The notes under the pieces were generated by a model. The model saw only the letters and a list, made by a program, of their open reading frames with translations. It did no database searches and had not been told where the DNA came from. From Oncomelania hupensis (lineage: Eukaryota; Mollusca; Gastropoda; Littorinimorpha; Pomatiopsidae): a stretch of DNA of 64,000 bases. Below are positions 11,030 through 21,760 of the stretch, one piece after another. The translations under genes were made by a program, and so were the position numbers. The stretch lies in contig CM072522.1 in the NCBI GenBank assembly GCA_036898135.1, positions 33,308,951 through 33,372,950 on the forward strand, read 5' to 3'. Numbering within the stretch: the first letter of the stretch is position 1; each line of letters begins with the position of its first letter.

Positions 11030-11525
11030 GGATTATTACCTCAAACGTCTTTGGAAGTATTTTGATGTATCTGCCCGTCGTCACGTCCACCGTCTTTGTT
11101 TCCAATGGGCCAGTGCTTTCACAGGGTAACAGGATAACAGGATAACAGTCTTTAACAAAGAAATCAGAAATATATCATGGATGAGTGGATGATAGTAGAG
11201 CACAGTTGGTTATGGTTCAAACCCAGCAGAAGATAACATATGTGACTTTGATACAATTCTTTTCAGGGTGTCAAGTGTTTTCTGTGGGTACTTCAGTCGC
11301 CCACCCCCCTCCCCTCTCCTTTAATAATGGTATTGGATGCAGTCAATCAATTTTTTAAAAACAAAAAAATCCCCAATTAAAACTTTTATTTCCTTTCCGT
11401 CTTTTAAATGCCACTTTCCTTTACACCACATGATTGAAAGGTGAATATGTGCTTGTTGTGTTTGGAGGAGTGTTGGTAGCGTGTCAGCATGTATGATGGT
11501 TACAGATCACCATGCTTTGAGTCTG
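11030..11525. other. duplicated intronic sequence of ZNF copy 1
   Basis: This is non-coding sequence nearly identical to 26,075-26,560. It includes a small direct repeat, aggataacaggataacag. No gene or element is recognised. It provides one of the anchors of the segmental duplication. Confidence 0.7.
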
Positions 11526-11536
11526 ATTTAGGAATA

Positions 11537-14500
11537 TCTATCCTATCCTATCCTGTCCCATAACCCGAAGGTCGTAGGGGCACCACAGATGATCGCTTAA
11601 CCAGCATACTCCATCTTTCTCTGTCCTCAGCAGCCCTCATGGCTTCGCTCAGTGTCAAACCAGTCCATTCTCGAATGTTGTCCTCCCACCTCTTTTTCGG
11701 TCTCCCCCTTCTTCTACCTCCTTGCACTGTGCCTTGCAGAATGGTCTTTGCAAGGCCTGATGATCTGGTGACGTGGCCATACCATCGGAGTTTCCGTTTC
11801 TTCACCACTGTGAGCAGGTCATCGTGTTGTCCAATGGCTTGTGTGATGGTCTGTCGGACTTCAACGTTGGTGATGTGTTGGGTATAGGAAATGCACAGAA
11901 GTCTTCTGTAGCACCTCATCTCCATGCTTTGTATTCTTCGTTGGAGATCTGCTGTGAGGGTCCATGCTTCGCAAGCATATAGGAAGATGGAGATGACCAG
12001 AGATCGCAGCAGTCTTACTTTGGAATGTAGACTGATGGTTCTGTCTTTCCAAATGGGCTTCAACCTTGTCAGGGCAGCAGTTGTTTGTGCGATCCTGGAG
12101 AGGACTTCCTGTCGAGACCCATTGTCTGACACAATGGCTCCTAAATATTTGAAGCTGTGCACTGTGTTGAGGGATTGGCCTTGTACTTTGATGTCCGTGT
12201 TGATGCCATTGGTGTTGTTGGTCATCATTTTGGTCTTCTCTGCACTTATTTCCATTCCATAAGCTCTGGAGGTGGTGTCAAGCCTCTGTACAAGCTGTTC
12301 AAGTTCTTGTTCCTCTCCAGCCAATCCATCAATATCATCCGCAAAACGAAGATTGGAGATTGCTCTGCCCCCTATGCTGACTGTGCCTTCGTGATCTGCA
12401 AGAGCATCTGACATGATGCGCTCTAGGAAGATGTTGAAGAGTGTTGGAGAGAGTAGGCATCCTTGACGCACACCGATTGTTGTTCTGAACCAGTTCCCGA
12501 TGACGCTGTTATGGAGGACTGCACTGGTAGCCTTGTCATACAGGCTTTTGATGACTTCTATGATTTTAGGGCTGATGTTGTACACTTTCATGGTTGCCCA
12601 TAGAGCTGCATGCCAGACTCGGTCAAATGCCTTCTTGAAGTCTATGAACACATGATATAGATGTTGTTGGTGCTGTAGGTATTTCTCACAGATTATTCTG
12701 AGGTTGAAAATCTGTTCAGTGGTACTTCGCCCTGCCATGAATCCTGCTTGTTCTTCAGCTATGATTTGTTCAGCTTGTGGTTTCAACCTGTTGAGTATTA
12801 TTTTCAGGAGGACCTTGCTGGGATGGCTGATGAGGCTGATGGTGCGGTAATTTTCACACTCCTGAAGGTTACCTTTTTTAGGAAGAGTGATGACAAGCGA
12901 CTGGGTCCATGGTGTAGGCCATTCCCCATTCTGCCAGATCTTGTTACAGATAGTGGTGAGAGCATCAGTCATCGCTTCTCCTCCTGCTTGTAGCAGTTCC
13001 GCTGGTATGTTGTCCACTCCCGCTGACTTCCCTTTCTTCAGCGATTGCACTGCTGCCTCAACTTCTTCCCGGAGAATTGGGAGGATTTCTTCTTCTTCTC
13101 TGCTCTCGGGACATGCTAGAACTGATGGGTCTCCATTTGGTGTATGGTTGTAAAGGTCAGAGCAGTACTCTGTCCATCTGTCCAAGACTTCTTGTTCTTC
13201 TGTAAGGCAAATGCCAGACTTGCTTTGGATAGTGGAGACTTTGGGCTGTTTAACACTTGTCAGCCGCTTCACAGTCTGGTAGGCCTTCTTGCTGTTGTTC
13301 TTGTTCAGATTGTTCTCTATTTCCTGGCATTGATCTTCTATCCAGTTCTCCTTTGCTGTGCGCATGCCTTTTCGGATGTCATTGTTGATTTTTCGGTAGA
13401 CATCAGCTCCCTGTGAGGTGTTCTTTTTCTTTTTTAACTCTCTTCGTTTATCACACAGATCCAAAAGTTCAGGTGTGATCCACGGCTTCTTCTTTGGTCG
13501 GTGCTTGCCAAGGATCTCAGTGGCGGCATCTGTTACAGCTGAGTTGAAGGTATTGGTCATGGTGTTGACATCTACTTCGCCTGCCCCCAAAATAAGCAGT
13601 GGTGCAAATTTCCCTCCAATTGTGGCCTGAAATATTTTTGCCACCTCCGGGTCTTGCAGTTTGTCCAGGTCGAACTTCAGCCTAGTGCACTTTGCTGTAT
13701 TTACTCTCTTCAAATGGAGCCGGAAAGACATCATCACGAGATCGTGGTCACTTCCAATGTCTGCTCCTGGAAAAGTGCGTGTCCTGCCAATGTTGATGCT
13801 TGATCTGAAGCGTTTCTTGACCATGATGTAGTCGATCTGGTTGTGATGTTCCCCGCCGGGACTGTGCCATGTCCATCGTCTGGATTTTTTGTGGAGACCA
13901 AGCGTGTTTGCCAGTACCAGATTGTTGTATCTGGCAAACTCCAATAGCCTCAGACCCCTGTCATTTGTCTCGTTGTTGCAGTGGGGTCCGCATGTGTCTC
14001 CCCAGTTGCGGTGCGCATCTTGGCCAACCTTGGCATTCCAGTCGCCTTGCACTATGACTATGTCCTTCTTCGGCACTTGGTCAAGGACCGCCTGTATATT
14101 TTCATAAAAATCCTCCACTTCGCTGTCTTCATAGTCTGATGTTGGGGCATAGGCCTGGATGATGGTAATGTTGAAAGGGGTTGCTCTCAGACGGATGGTA
14201 ATGAGTCTACTGGAGACTGGGCGGCAACCCATGACAGTGGCTAGAATGTTCTTGTGGACCAAGAATCCAACGCCGTGTTCGTGCCTGTCATCTCTACCGC
14301 TGAAATAGAGCTTGTGGCCTTTGTCAGTCGTTGTTTCACCTAGGCCTTTCCAGCGCAGTTCGCTGATACCTAGAACGTTCCATCGATAGTGGTCCAGCTC
14401 GTGGGCCAGTTCTTCTAATTTTCCTTCCGCAGTTAGGGTCCTGACGTTCCAGGTTCCTATGACGATGTTGTTTCTCGTGCGGATCTTGCTATATTGTCCA

Positions 14501-14891
14501 TCAGTAGCATACTTAACACCTCCGTCCTGGTGGCCAACGGAAGGCGCGGTCCTTGTGCCGGGTGACGGCCCGGGCGACGACCGATCCGGTATGGAATTAG
14601 TGGATTGTGTCATCATGTAGTGTGTCTTGGGCAAAAAAGACCTGGCAGGGCCCAATCCTCTCCAGGCTGTTGGCCACAGCCGAAATCCACGAATACAGTG
14701 TGGCTCGCCTTGGCCCTGAGCACGTGGTCGTTGAACCTGTAGTAACGTGAGGTTCCTCCGCCCTGGCCGGTGACTTCTGTGTAGAAGACTTTCGCCCAGT
14801 GATGCCGTGCTAACATCACCCCTGTTAGTCGCCTCTTACGACACGCCGGGAAACGTTGGGTCTATTCTATTTGCCCGAACCCACAGAGCTC
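11537..14891 (-). mobile_element. full-length RTE-clade non-LTR retrotransposon
   Basis: This 3,355-bp element is bracketed by an exact 11-bp target-site duplication, atttaggaata, at 11526-11536 and 14892-14902. The corresponding empty site is visible in copy 2 near 26,565. The 5' end (minus strand) has the gtcgtaagaggcgactaa block. The 3' end is only a few (GGATA) units, and the ORF stop codon lies inside them. A tiny 3' end of short tandem repeats is characteristic of the RTE clade. The single ORF is intact. Confidence 0.9.
11548..14616 (-). CDS. RTE endonuclease-reverse transcriptase polyprotein
   Basis: This protein has about 1,022 residues from the ATG at 14616; the frame extends a further 13 codons upstream to a TTG. 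An APE endonuclease domain comes first, with WNVRTL, ISELRWKG, AYAPTSD, GDWNAKVG and GSDHDLV motifs. The reverse transcriptase follows, with KKAFDRVWH, RQGCLLSP and the catalytic FADD. A basic tail, GRRRGRPKKRWEDN, resembles that of other RTE-like proteins. The product copies its own RNA into DNA at a nicked target. The frame has no interruption. Its last codons run into the GGATA tail repeats, so the element has practically no 3' UTR. Confidence 0.92.
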   Translation of the reverse strand: MMTQSTNSIPDRSSPGPSPGTRTAPSVGHQDGGVKYATDGQYSKIRTRNNIVIGTWNVRTLTAEGKLEELAHELDHYRWNVLGISELRWKGLGETTTDKGHKLYFSGRDDRHEHGVGFLVHKNILATVMGCRPVSSRLITIRLRATPFNITIIQAYAPTSDYEDSEVEDFYENIQAVLDQVPKKDIVIVQGDWNAKVGQDAHRNWGDTCGPHCNNETNDRGLRLLEFARYNNLVLANTLGLHKKSRRWTWHSPGGEHHNQIDYIMVKKRFRSSINIGRTRTFPGADIGSDHDLVMMSFRLHLKRVNTAKCTRLKFDLDKLQDPEVAKIFQATIGGKFAPLLILGAGEVDVNTMTNTFNSAVTDAATEILGKHRPKKKPWITPELLDLCDKRRELKKKKNTSQGADVYRKINNDIRKGMRTAKENWIEDQCQEIENNLNKNNSKKAYQTVKRLTSVKQPKVSTIQSKSGICLTEEQEVLDRWTEYCSDLYNHTPNGDPSVLACPESREEEEILPILREEVEAAVQSLKKGKSAGVDNIPAELLQAGGEAMTDALTTICNKIWQNGEWPTPWTQSLVITLPKKGNLQECENYRTISLISHPSKVLLKIILNRLKPQAEQIIAEEQAGFMAGRSTTEQIFNLRIICEKYLQHQQHLYHVFIDFKKAFDRVWHAALWATMKVYNISPKIIEVIKSLYDKATSAVLHNSVIGNWFRTTIGVRQGCLLSPTLFNIFLERIMSDALADHEGTVSIGGRAISNLRFADDIDGLAGEEQELEQLVQRLDTTSRAYGMEISAEKTKMMTNNTNGINTDIKVQGQSLNTVHSFKYLGAIVSDNGSRQEVLSRIAQTTAALTRLKPIWKDRTISLHSKVRLLRSLVISIFLYACEAWTLTADLQRRIQSMEMRCYRRLLCISYTQHITNVEVRQTITQAIGQHDDLLTVVKKRKLRWYGHVTRSSGLAKTILQGTVQGGRRRGRPKKRWEDNIREWTGLTLSEAMRAAEDRERWSMLVKRSSVVPLRPSGYGTG

Positions 14892-15065
14892 ATTTAGGAA
14901 TAAGGCACCATTATTATACTATTATCATTACTATCAATATTATTATTATTATTAATATTATTATATTTTTACATCATAAAATTAAAGTGCACTTTTTATC
15001 CATCAAGTCTGAATTACAATGGAGTTCACACCAGAACAAATTCCCACCCATATTAATATACTCAC

Positions 15066-15326
15066 TGTATTGCTCTATGCCACTGTCAGGCTCTGTCTTA
15101 ACTTTAGACAACTCTGGGTCATGTGGCTCCATCATGTCACTGTCAGGTTCTGTTTTCACTTTAGACAAATCTGAGTCATGTGGCTCCATCGTGTCACTGT
15201 CAGGTGCTGTTTTACTTTCAGATTCTTCCTTCATCTCTAACTTGCTGCCAGTCATATCTGCTGTGCCTCTGACAATGTGTTCACTGCCGGTGTGATAAAC
15301 ATGCTGGCGTTCTCTTCCTGCAATTG
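15066..15326 (-). CDS. KTEP-repeat exon of zinc-finger gene copy 1
   Basis: This candidate coding exon lies upstream (minus strand) of the zinc-finger exon. The acceptor gtttag precedes 15326 and the donor ACA|GTGAGT follows 15066. An in-frame ATG gives MTGSKLEMKEESESKTAPD, then imperfect repeats of KVKTEPDSDMMEPHD. These acidic KxEP motifs resemble sumoylation-type consensus sites, which are common in zinc-finger regulators. Joining this exon directly to 6492 does not keep phase (phase 1 donor, phase 0 acceptor), so a further exon or another splice site must lie between them. The intron carries the RTE and hAT insertions. Confidence 0.6.
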
Positions 15327-15535
15327 CTAAACAAACCAACAGCTTTCATGTCAATATTTGTGGCAGCAAACAAAGTGACAAACGGAAGAACCATCATGTT
15401 AGAAACTACATCTTTTCCTCTCGCCTCAAGAATTGCTGGTGACACAGTCTATGAACCTCCACTGTGTAAGCAAAGGTGCTGAAAGCACTGATCAACTTGG
15501 CACTTATCAAATGCTAATAAAAGCAATCATATAAC

Positions 15536-15547
15536 AACAACAACAAC

Positions 15548-15615
<68 letters not shown>

Positions 15616-15720
15616 TAATAATAATAATAATAATAATAATAATTGATTAAAAGAAATAATAATAGAAATACTACTACTACTACTACTAGTACTACTACTA
15701 CTAATAATAATAATAAGTGA
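15536..15720. repeat. compound (AAT)n/(TAC)n microsatellite
   Basis: Mixed AAC, AAT and TAC trinucleotide runs are interrupted by short unique sequence. The matching site in copy 2 (27,313-27,371) is a shorter (AAT)n run, so the array changed length after duplication. Confidence 0.9.
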
Positions 15721-15904
15721 CAACATGACAAGTATAACAATAGAAACAAGCAGCCAAATTCATGTGCAGCAAATTCATAAGATAAAATAGAACATGAAAC
15801 CACAAATGTAGAAATTAGCTTTTCTTCACAAATGCCATGAAATTTTTAATTTAATATTAAATGTACTTTAGTTGTAAGTTTACAGAATATCAGAGCTGTT
15901 AATA

Positions 15905-16412
15905 ATATTCTATCCTATCCCGTAACTCGAAGGGTGTAGGGGCACCACAGATGATCGTTTAACCAACGTACTCCATCCTTCTATGTCCTCAGCAACCCTC
16001 ATGGTTTCGCTCAGTGTCAAGCCAGTCCATTCTCAAAGGTTGTACTCCCACCTTTTTTTCTGTCTCCTCCTTCTTCTGCCTCCTTCTACCGTGCCTTTCA
16101 GGGTGGTCTTTGCAAGGCCTGATGCTCTGGTGATGTGGCCATACCATCAGAGTTTCCGTTACTTAACCGCTGTGATCATGTTGTCCAATGGCTTGTGTGA
16201 TGATCTGTCGGATTTCATTGTTGGTGATGTGCTGGGTATGGGAAATGTCCAGAAGTCTTCTGTAGCACCTCATCTCCATGCTTTGTATTCTTCGTTGTAG
16301 ATCTGCTGTGAGGGTATATGTTTCACAAGCATATAGGAAGATGGAGATGACAAGGGAGCGCAGGAGCCTTACCTTGGAATGTAGACTGATGGTCCTGTCT
16401 TTCCAAATGGGC
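15905..16412 (-). pseudogene. 5'-truncated RTE fragment
   Basis: This is the 3' part of the same RTE family as 11,537-14,891, again ending in tatcctatcc. It matches the polyprotein from MEMRCYRRLL to the C-terminus but carries frameshifts and stops. It is present in both duplication copies (partner at 27,578-28,082), so it inserted earlier and lies against a CR1-like remnant on the other strand. Confidence 0.8.
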
Positions 16413-16700
16413 TTAAACAGGTTAAAATGCATACCAAAAAGATTAAGGCTGTACAAAGAAATTTTACCACAGTGCATCATAGGGCTAAGTTACGAGGATA
16501 TGCTAAAGTGCCTTCAGCTTCTGAGCATTGAGTATAGACATCTAAGAGGAGACATGATTGAGGTGTTTAAAATCTTATACCACAAAACCACAAGGTCCCT
16601 ACTATGTAGTGTTGAAAGCTCTACCGTCTATGTACAACCCGAGATCATGAATATAAACTGACAAAAAAGGCAATTCATACTAGTTTATACCAGCACTAAC
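16413..16700 (+). pseudogene. CR1/Rex1-like LINE remnant
   Basis: A short plus-strand frame reads LSYEDMLKCLQLLSIEYRHLRGDMIEVFKIL in parts, which matches the C-terminal RRxRGDxIxxFK block of CR1/Rex1-type reverse transcriptase proteins. The rest is decayed. The same remnant occurs in copy 2 at 28,083-28,380. Confidence 0.6.
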
Positions 16701-16721
16701 ACATGGAACAGTCTGCCCAAA

Positions 16722-16805
16722 CAGAGAAAGATGGAGTATGCTGGTTAAACGATCATCTGTGGTGCCCCTACGACCTCCGGGTTACGGGACAGGATAGGAT
16801 AGGTT
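16722..16805 (+). mobile_element. 84-bp 5'-truncated RTE insertion
   Basis: Only the last bases of an RTE, ending ggacaggataggatagg, are present. An exact 12-bp target duplication, agtctgcccaaa, flanks it at 16710-16721 and 16806-16817. The copy-2 site near 28,375 is empty, so this is a post-duplication event. Confidence 0.85.
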
Positions 16806-17085
16806 AGTCTGCCCAAAGGATGTAATCACAATTGGTACCCCAAATGCATTAAAAAATGGCCTACATAAGTGACGGTGTACTCCACTGACTTGGGTGGAGA
16901 TTCCCTTACCCCATCACCCAGTGGTAGGCAAAATTCATCAGATGCCTGAAAGCTGGCCAGTGTGACAAGTAACACATGTGCTCTTTAATGCACGTCTATG
17001 TAGAGGGCACCACAGTCTGATAGCCCACGATGCCATCAATACTAATTACTATACTATAATAAAGAAAGTTCAACTCTTCCGTTAA

Positions 17086-17155
17086 TCGAGGTCCTGATTC
17101 GGCTCTTTACAGTCCACTGCAAGCACTGGACCCTGTAAGCAATGAATAACTAACT
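17086..17155 (+). repeat. RepA A2 3'-end fragment
   Basis: About 70 bases match the RepA tail region, from gtcctgattcggctcttt to gcaatgaataactaac, in plus orientation. The same fragment occurs in copy 2 at 28,657-28,722. Confidence 0.65.
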
Positions 17156-17204
17156 TTGAACAGGTAATCCTTACACTTTCAGATGACAGTAGAAACCACG
17201 GTTT

Positions 17205-17640
17205 AGCTGTGCACGTTTAAAGATCCTGATGCTCATGTCCTAAATGGGTGAGTGCCGGCCACACATGTACTCCCGGTGTGATATTACGGATTGGATCGCA
17301 TTATACTCCATCCGCGCGCGCAAGGGAAGTAATAAAAGTACTACCTTAGGAGTTATCGTTCATGTCTGCCTTTGTTTATAACACTCTGCCCGCACGGTAA
17401 ACTGTCAGGGTTAGGGTTAGTAATAACATTACGTTTATACCGCCAAGCTCCACACACTTCCCGGACGCTGCTTGCTTACCGCGGCGACTTTGGCGTAGGT
17501 GGCAACCTAATTGGTAGGACGGACTGTAATGTTACTCCACCCCAAGTCGCATAGGATTGTGCACAATCATCTGGGCGTCAGACTATGCGCCCAAAGGCTG
17601 CAAGTGGGCGCCTCTGGCGGCTCAAGTCAGATCTTGTATC
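17205..17640 (+). repeat. RepB element, split by a ~270-bp insertion
   Basis: The blocks gtgagtgccggccacacatg (17250) and ctatgcgcccaaaggctgca (17583) belong to a second dispersed family, RepB, best seen at 59,945-60,245. In copy 2 the two blocks are nearly contiguous (28,800-28,945). Here about 270 bases lie between them, including cagggttagggttag, and their origin is unknown. Confidence 0.6.
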
Positions 17641-18126
17641 GGCATAAATGGAAATCATCACCTTGTGCATGCCACGCTTGCAATGCCATCCAGTATCCCA
17701 CTGGTTCTTCAGCATTGTCAATCTCCAACTTCACCTCGGACAGCCTTTGATTGTCTTCATCTTCCATCACAGAGCAATGTCATCAACATTAATCATGAAT
17801 ATCTTGTATTCATTTTCGCAACGAACAACAGAGCTAAGCAGATTTAGAACAAGGGAAATTAATAACCCATAACGGAAGGTTGTTCAAAAACGAATTCCGA
17901 AAATCTTATTATAAAATTTTCAGGAGCAAATAAATAAGAACAATTTCATTGTAAATATAATCGTAATTACTTGTAAATAATTAGAAGAGGGCAAAGGCAA
18001 CTATTGATTTAAAATAAAAATAAAAAGTGATTAGGCTAGATTGGAAAAAAAAGTAGCCGAAAATCCTAGGAGACACGAAAATACACGAGAAGACAGAAAA
18101 GACACGATACGACATCTAGAAGAGAC

Positions 18127-20161
18127 ATTACATTATAGACACGCTCCCGTCACTCGCCGCAAGGTCAGGGTTGGTCGGTTGGAGCCGTGGTATACGAGTA
18201 TCAGGGAGGATCTCCGGGAGGCTAAGCGACAAAAACATCAGGCTGAGAGGAGGTGGTTAAAGAGTGGTCTGACTGTATTCAAGCAGATTTATAATGTTGC
18301 CAAGAGACGCGTGACACAGATAGTACATAGCGCCAAGTCTGCCTATTTTAGCAACAAGATTTTAAACAGTGAAACTAGTATGCAGCTGTTCGGTGTCTGT
18401 GATCACCTTAGAGGTAAAGAGAGAAATAGTGTCTTTCCTACCATGCATCCTTTATGCCAGCTGCCAGACATATTTTGTAATTATTTTATTAAGAAGCTAG
18501 GTTGCTGATATCCGCAGTGACCTTGATCGTGATGGCGCATTTTTGTCATCTGATGATGAGTCCATTGCTGTCTGTGATGCTTCACGTTTTGATGTGTTCC
18601 AGCCTGTCTCTGCTCAAGAAGTCAAAAATGTTATTATGAAATTAAAACCTACCACCTGTTCCCTTGATCCCATGCCCACTCCTCTGTTGCTTGACTGTCT
18701 GGATCCACTTCTCCCAACCATAACACACATTGTGAATGAATCTTTGTCCACTGCAACTGTATCTATGTCATGTAAAACTGCTGTAGTTAAGCCTTTACTC
18801 AAAAAGTCTGGTCTTGATCAAAACAACCTTAAAAATTACAGACCTGTATCCAATTTGTCATTTTTGTCAAAAGTCATAGAAAAGATCGATTGTCTTGAAT
18901 CAACTGTTTGCCCATTTAAACTCGAATATTTTGCTCAGCCCACATCAGTCTGCATATCGCCCTTTTCACAGCACTGAGTCAGCATTACTCAAAGTTACAA
19001 ATGACATTCTTCTCGCTCTGGACGGAGGCAAAGTCTCGTTGTTGACATTACTGGATCTATCTGCTGCATTTGATACCGTCGATCACGAAGTGTTATTCAA
19101 AACACTTGAAAATCATATTCGCATTTCTGGTTCTGTTTTGGCTTGGTTCAGATCTTATCTGTCCGATCGCACGCAATCAGTTGTAATTAGTGACTATGTT
19201 TCCGACAAAGTAGACATGGTATTTGGAGTTCCACAGGGTTCGGTTCTTGGCCCAGTTCTGTTCGTAATGTATACGAAGCCTTTACTGTCGCTGATCGAGA
19301 AACATGGAATCAGTAATGAGACCTTTGCCGATGACACTCAGCTCTATAAGTCGAGTCCACCAACTGAGATAGATGCTTCTGTCCAGACCGTGCAGAATTG
19401 CATTTCTGATGTAAGGGAATGGATGACGCAGAACAAACTCAAACTAAACGACGATAAAACCGAAGCCCTGATGATAAGCAATAAGAAAGCATCATACACT
19501 TCTTCCCTCCCCAATTTTTTCCGTGTTGGAAGTTCAGATGTTACTTTCTCCTCATCTGCAAGAAACCTTGGATACTTTATGGCAGATGACATGTCGCTAG
19601 ATACTCACGTTACTCAAGTCTGTCGGTCAGCCTACGTCGCTATACGTCAGATCAGTTCCATCCGTTTTTATTTGACAGTTAAAGCCACCAAAACCTTAGT
19701 CTGCGCTCTTGTGCTTTCCAGACTAGACTACTGTAATTCTCTTCTGTCAGGAAGCCCAAATCAGATTGTTAGTAAATTACAGAAAGTTCAAAACTCCGCT
19801 GCAAGACTGGTCCTTTAGGCTAAAAAGCCAGATCATATCACGCCATTACTCCATAAACTACACTGGCTCCCAGTACAAGCCAGAATTGACTATAAATTAT
19901 CTGTTCTTTGTCACAATTTCTTTTCTGATTCTTGTCCTTCATACTTAACTACTCTCGGTCTATAATCCTTCACGCCAGTTGCGCTCCTCTGCTGACTCGC
20001 GCACCCTGTGCATCCCTAGAATCCGCACGAAATCCTACGGAGTGAGAGCATTTGCTTATTCTGCCCCGAAACAATGGAACACTTTACCAGCACATATTCG
20101 ACTTATTCCAACCACTCAAACCTTCAAGCGAGCACTTAAAACACACCTGTTCAGACAATAG
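18127..20161 (+). pseudogene. L2 reverse transcriptase pseudogene
   Basis: Frames in series cover the L2 polyprotein: RHAPVTRRKVRV linker (to 18508), then SSDDESIAVCD to LKNYRPVSNLSFLSK (18543-18890), then the core QSAYRPFHSTESALLKV, DLSAAFDTVDHEVL, GVPQGSVLGP and FADDTQLY (18895-19818). After an in-frame TAG the frame continues with ITPLLHKLHWLPVQARIDYK and, after another shift, SYGVRAFAYSAPKQWNTLP to the final stop at 20161. At least three frameshifts and one stop make it inactive. The catalytic aspartates are still present. Confidence 0.88.
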
Positions 20162-20164
20162 CTC

Positions 20165-20478
20165 AGCGAGCGTTGTGGCCAAGTGGGCTAAGGCGGGACT
20201 AACTTGCATTGTCCACAAGCCAGAAACCAATGGTGCCTGGCAGGTGTGGGTTCGAGCCAGCACCTGGGCGTTATGTTTCTCCGAATATTATTTACTTTCG
20301 ACTCGGGCAACGTCTCGGGGGTTTTCTCTGGGTACTCTGGTTTGCTCCCTCAGCAAAAATTTCTCCAAAAAAAAAATCACAAAAATGTTAGGTAGGTAGG
20401 GTTTGGGCGCACCACTGGCTGCGACTAAGTCTTCCCCGGCCGGGGGAGGCGGCCCAGAGTTTCCCGATAAAAAGGGAT
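20165..20478 (+). mobile_element. tRNA-derived SINE (Leu/Ser-like head)
   Basis: Box A-like gtggccaagtgggctaagg and box B-like gtgggttcgagcc are separated by a long variable region, as in class II tRNAs (Leu/Ser type). A non-tRNA body follows, ending near ccgataaaaagggataataa. It lies in the 3' UTR of the decayed L2 element. I could not define a target duplication. Confidence 0.6.
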
Positions 20479-20845
20479 AATAAACTGCAGCAAAAAATAC
20501 TACTCTGACTGATTATATTTTATTTCCTGATCCTGTGCTGCTCTCTGTGATTGTGACTGTCTTGACTGAGGTTCGATGTGCGCTGTCCATGCCTGATTCT
20601 TAACTTATTGTTTTGTATACATGTATTGTCATTGTCAATGATTTTAGTGTGTGCCTCAGATATGTCCTGATTGTTTTTATTGTGCTATGCATGGCTTTGT
20701 CACTGCTCTTGTATTATTGTTATGACTTCATTTTTAAGTGTGAAGTTTTTACATATAATGTGTTTACATATTCTTAAATTAAGTTTTAATTGTGAAGCAC
20801 AGTGAGCCTGGGCATTTTTCAGGAAACTGCGCTATATAAATTTAC

Positions 20846-20881
<36 letters not shown>

Positions 20882-20883
<2 letters not shown>

Positions 20884-21132
20884 GCCCTAGTGACCACCTT
20901 GCAGAAAGCGTCCAATATTCCCAAGCTGATCCAACAGACCTCATACACATTACAAATAAGGAGTCTTGTCCCTGAAGAGTTTTCAAGAAAAAGGGTAAAT
21001 AGCAGATTGATAGAACAGAGCAGGACTGAGAAAGAGCAAATAAGAAAGACAGTGACAGTGGGAATTTAAAGCACTAAATGTCAAGAAAGTGGGGATACTA
21101 TTTATACTGAAACACCCGGCAACCCAACGGGG
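20882..21132 (-). repeat. partial RepA copy
   Basis: This is the 5' (minus-strand) half of RepA, from agccctagtgaccacc to ctgaaacacccggcaacc. It abuts the (TTA)n tail of the L2 element and the start of segmental-duplication copy 2, so it marks the junction between the two copies. Confidence 0.75.
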
Positions 21133-21760
21133 GTGCGACAGTTACAAAAAACAAGGGAGAAAAAGGGACATTAAAAGACTTTATATTCTTCGCCAAGGCA
21201 ACTGGCTAAAACTCTAAGACAATTACCAAGGAAAGTATAATAACATTGGTACCCATGTGGACAATATTATGAAATAGGGCAAATAAAGTAATAATACATA
21301 ACCATTAACACTAACTCAATCTTAAAACAAACCTATTACTTACATATGTTACATTATATTTCATTAATCCAATCATTTCCATTGTTTTTGGAATGTAATC
21401 CTGGAACACTGCAGATCTCTATATTAGCTCCTGTAGCTGTAGCAAGTGTGAAATAGTCATAGTAAAGGCATCTGATGAGCATTAACTCCAAAGGTCAGGT
21501 TTTATCTACATTCTTCACATTCATACCTACATGTACAGAAACTAACTCATCACAAGTCTTTATGTGTACCATCAATCCTTCCAAAAAGGAAGCTTATACT
21601 GTACTAGGAGGTCTCTTTTGGTTGTCTCCTTTACAATCCATTGTCAAATGTTACACGTGAAATAAATTGGCCTCACAAAAGTCCCACCATCGTAGCCCAA
21701 GTGGGAGAGCATCCGCCTGCCACACTAATGACACAGGTTGGAATCCCGTGGTGGGAGAAA

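Larger units (their letters stand above)
3450..18125. repeat. segmental duplication, copy 1
   Basis: Long stretches of this interval recur in the same order and orientation at 21,145-29,925. Matching anchors are 3,455/21,150, 4,044/21,686, 5,272-6,600/23,876-25,150, 7,000/25,550, 11,035/26,077, 14,900-15,500/26,580-27,300, 15,900/27,575 and 17,550-18,125/28,865-29,925. The copy differs from its partner by insertion of a hAT element, a full-length RTE and a short RTE stub, and by 7,062-8,187, which is unmatched in copy 2. The duplication unit without insertions is roughly 7 kb and includes one zinc-finger gene. Confidence 0.88.
18125..20880 (+). mobile_element. 5'-truncated L2-clade LINE, decayed
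   Basis: The element starts in the endonuclease-RT linker. It contains the RT region and C-terminal domain and ends gcgctatataaatttacg followed by (TTA)n, the tail typical of L2 elements. It begins exactly where the similarity between the two segmental-duplication copies stops. A tRNA-SINE sits in its 3' UTR and a partial RepA copy abuts its tail. Confidence 0.8.

Noticed and set aside
13144..14107. Plus-strand open frames of 60-160 codons across the RTE
   Set aside because: All are antisense shadows of the intact RTE polyprotein.
17404..17420. Telomere-like cagggttagggttag
   Set aside because: Only two TTAGGG units, inside an insertion; too short to mean a telomeric relic.
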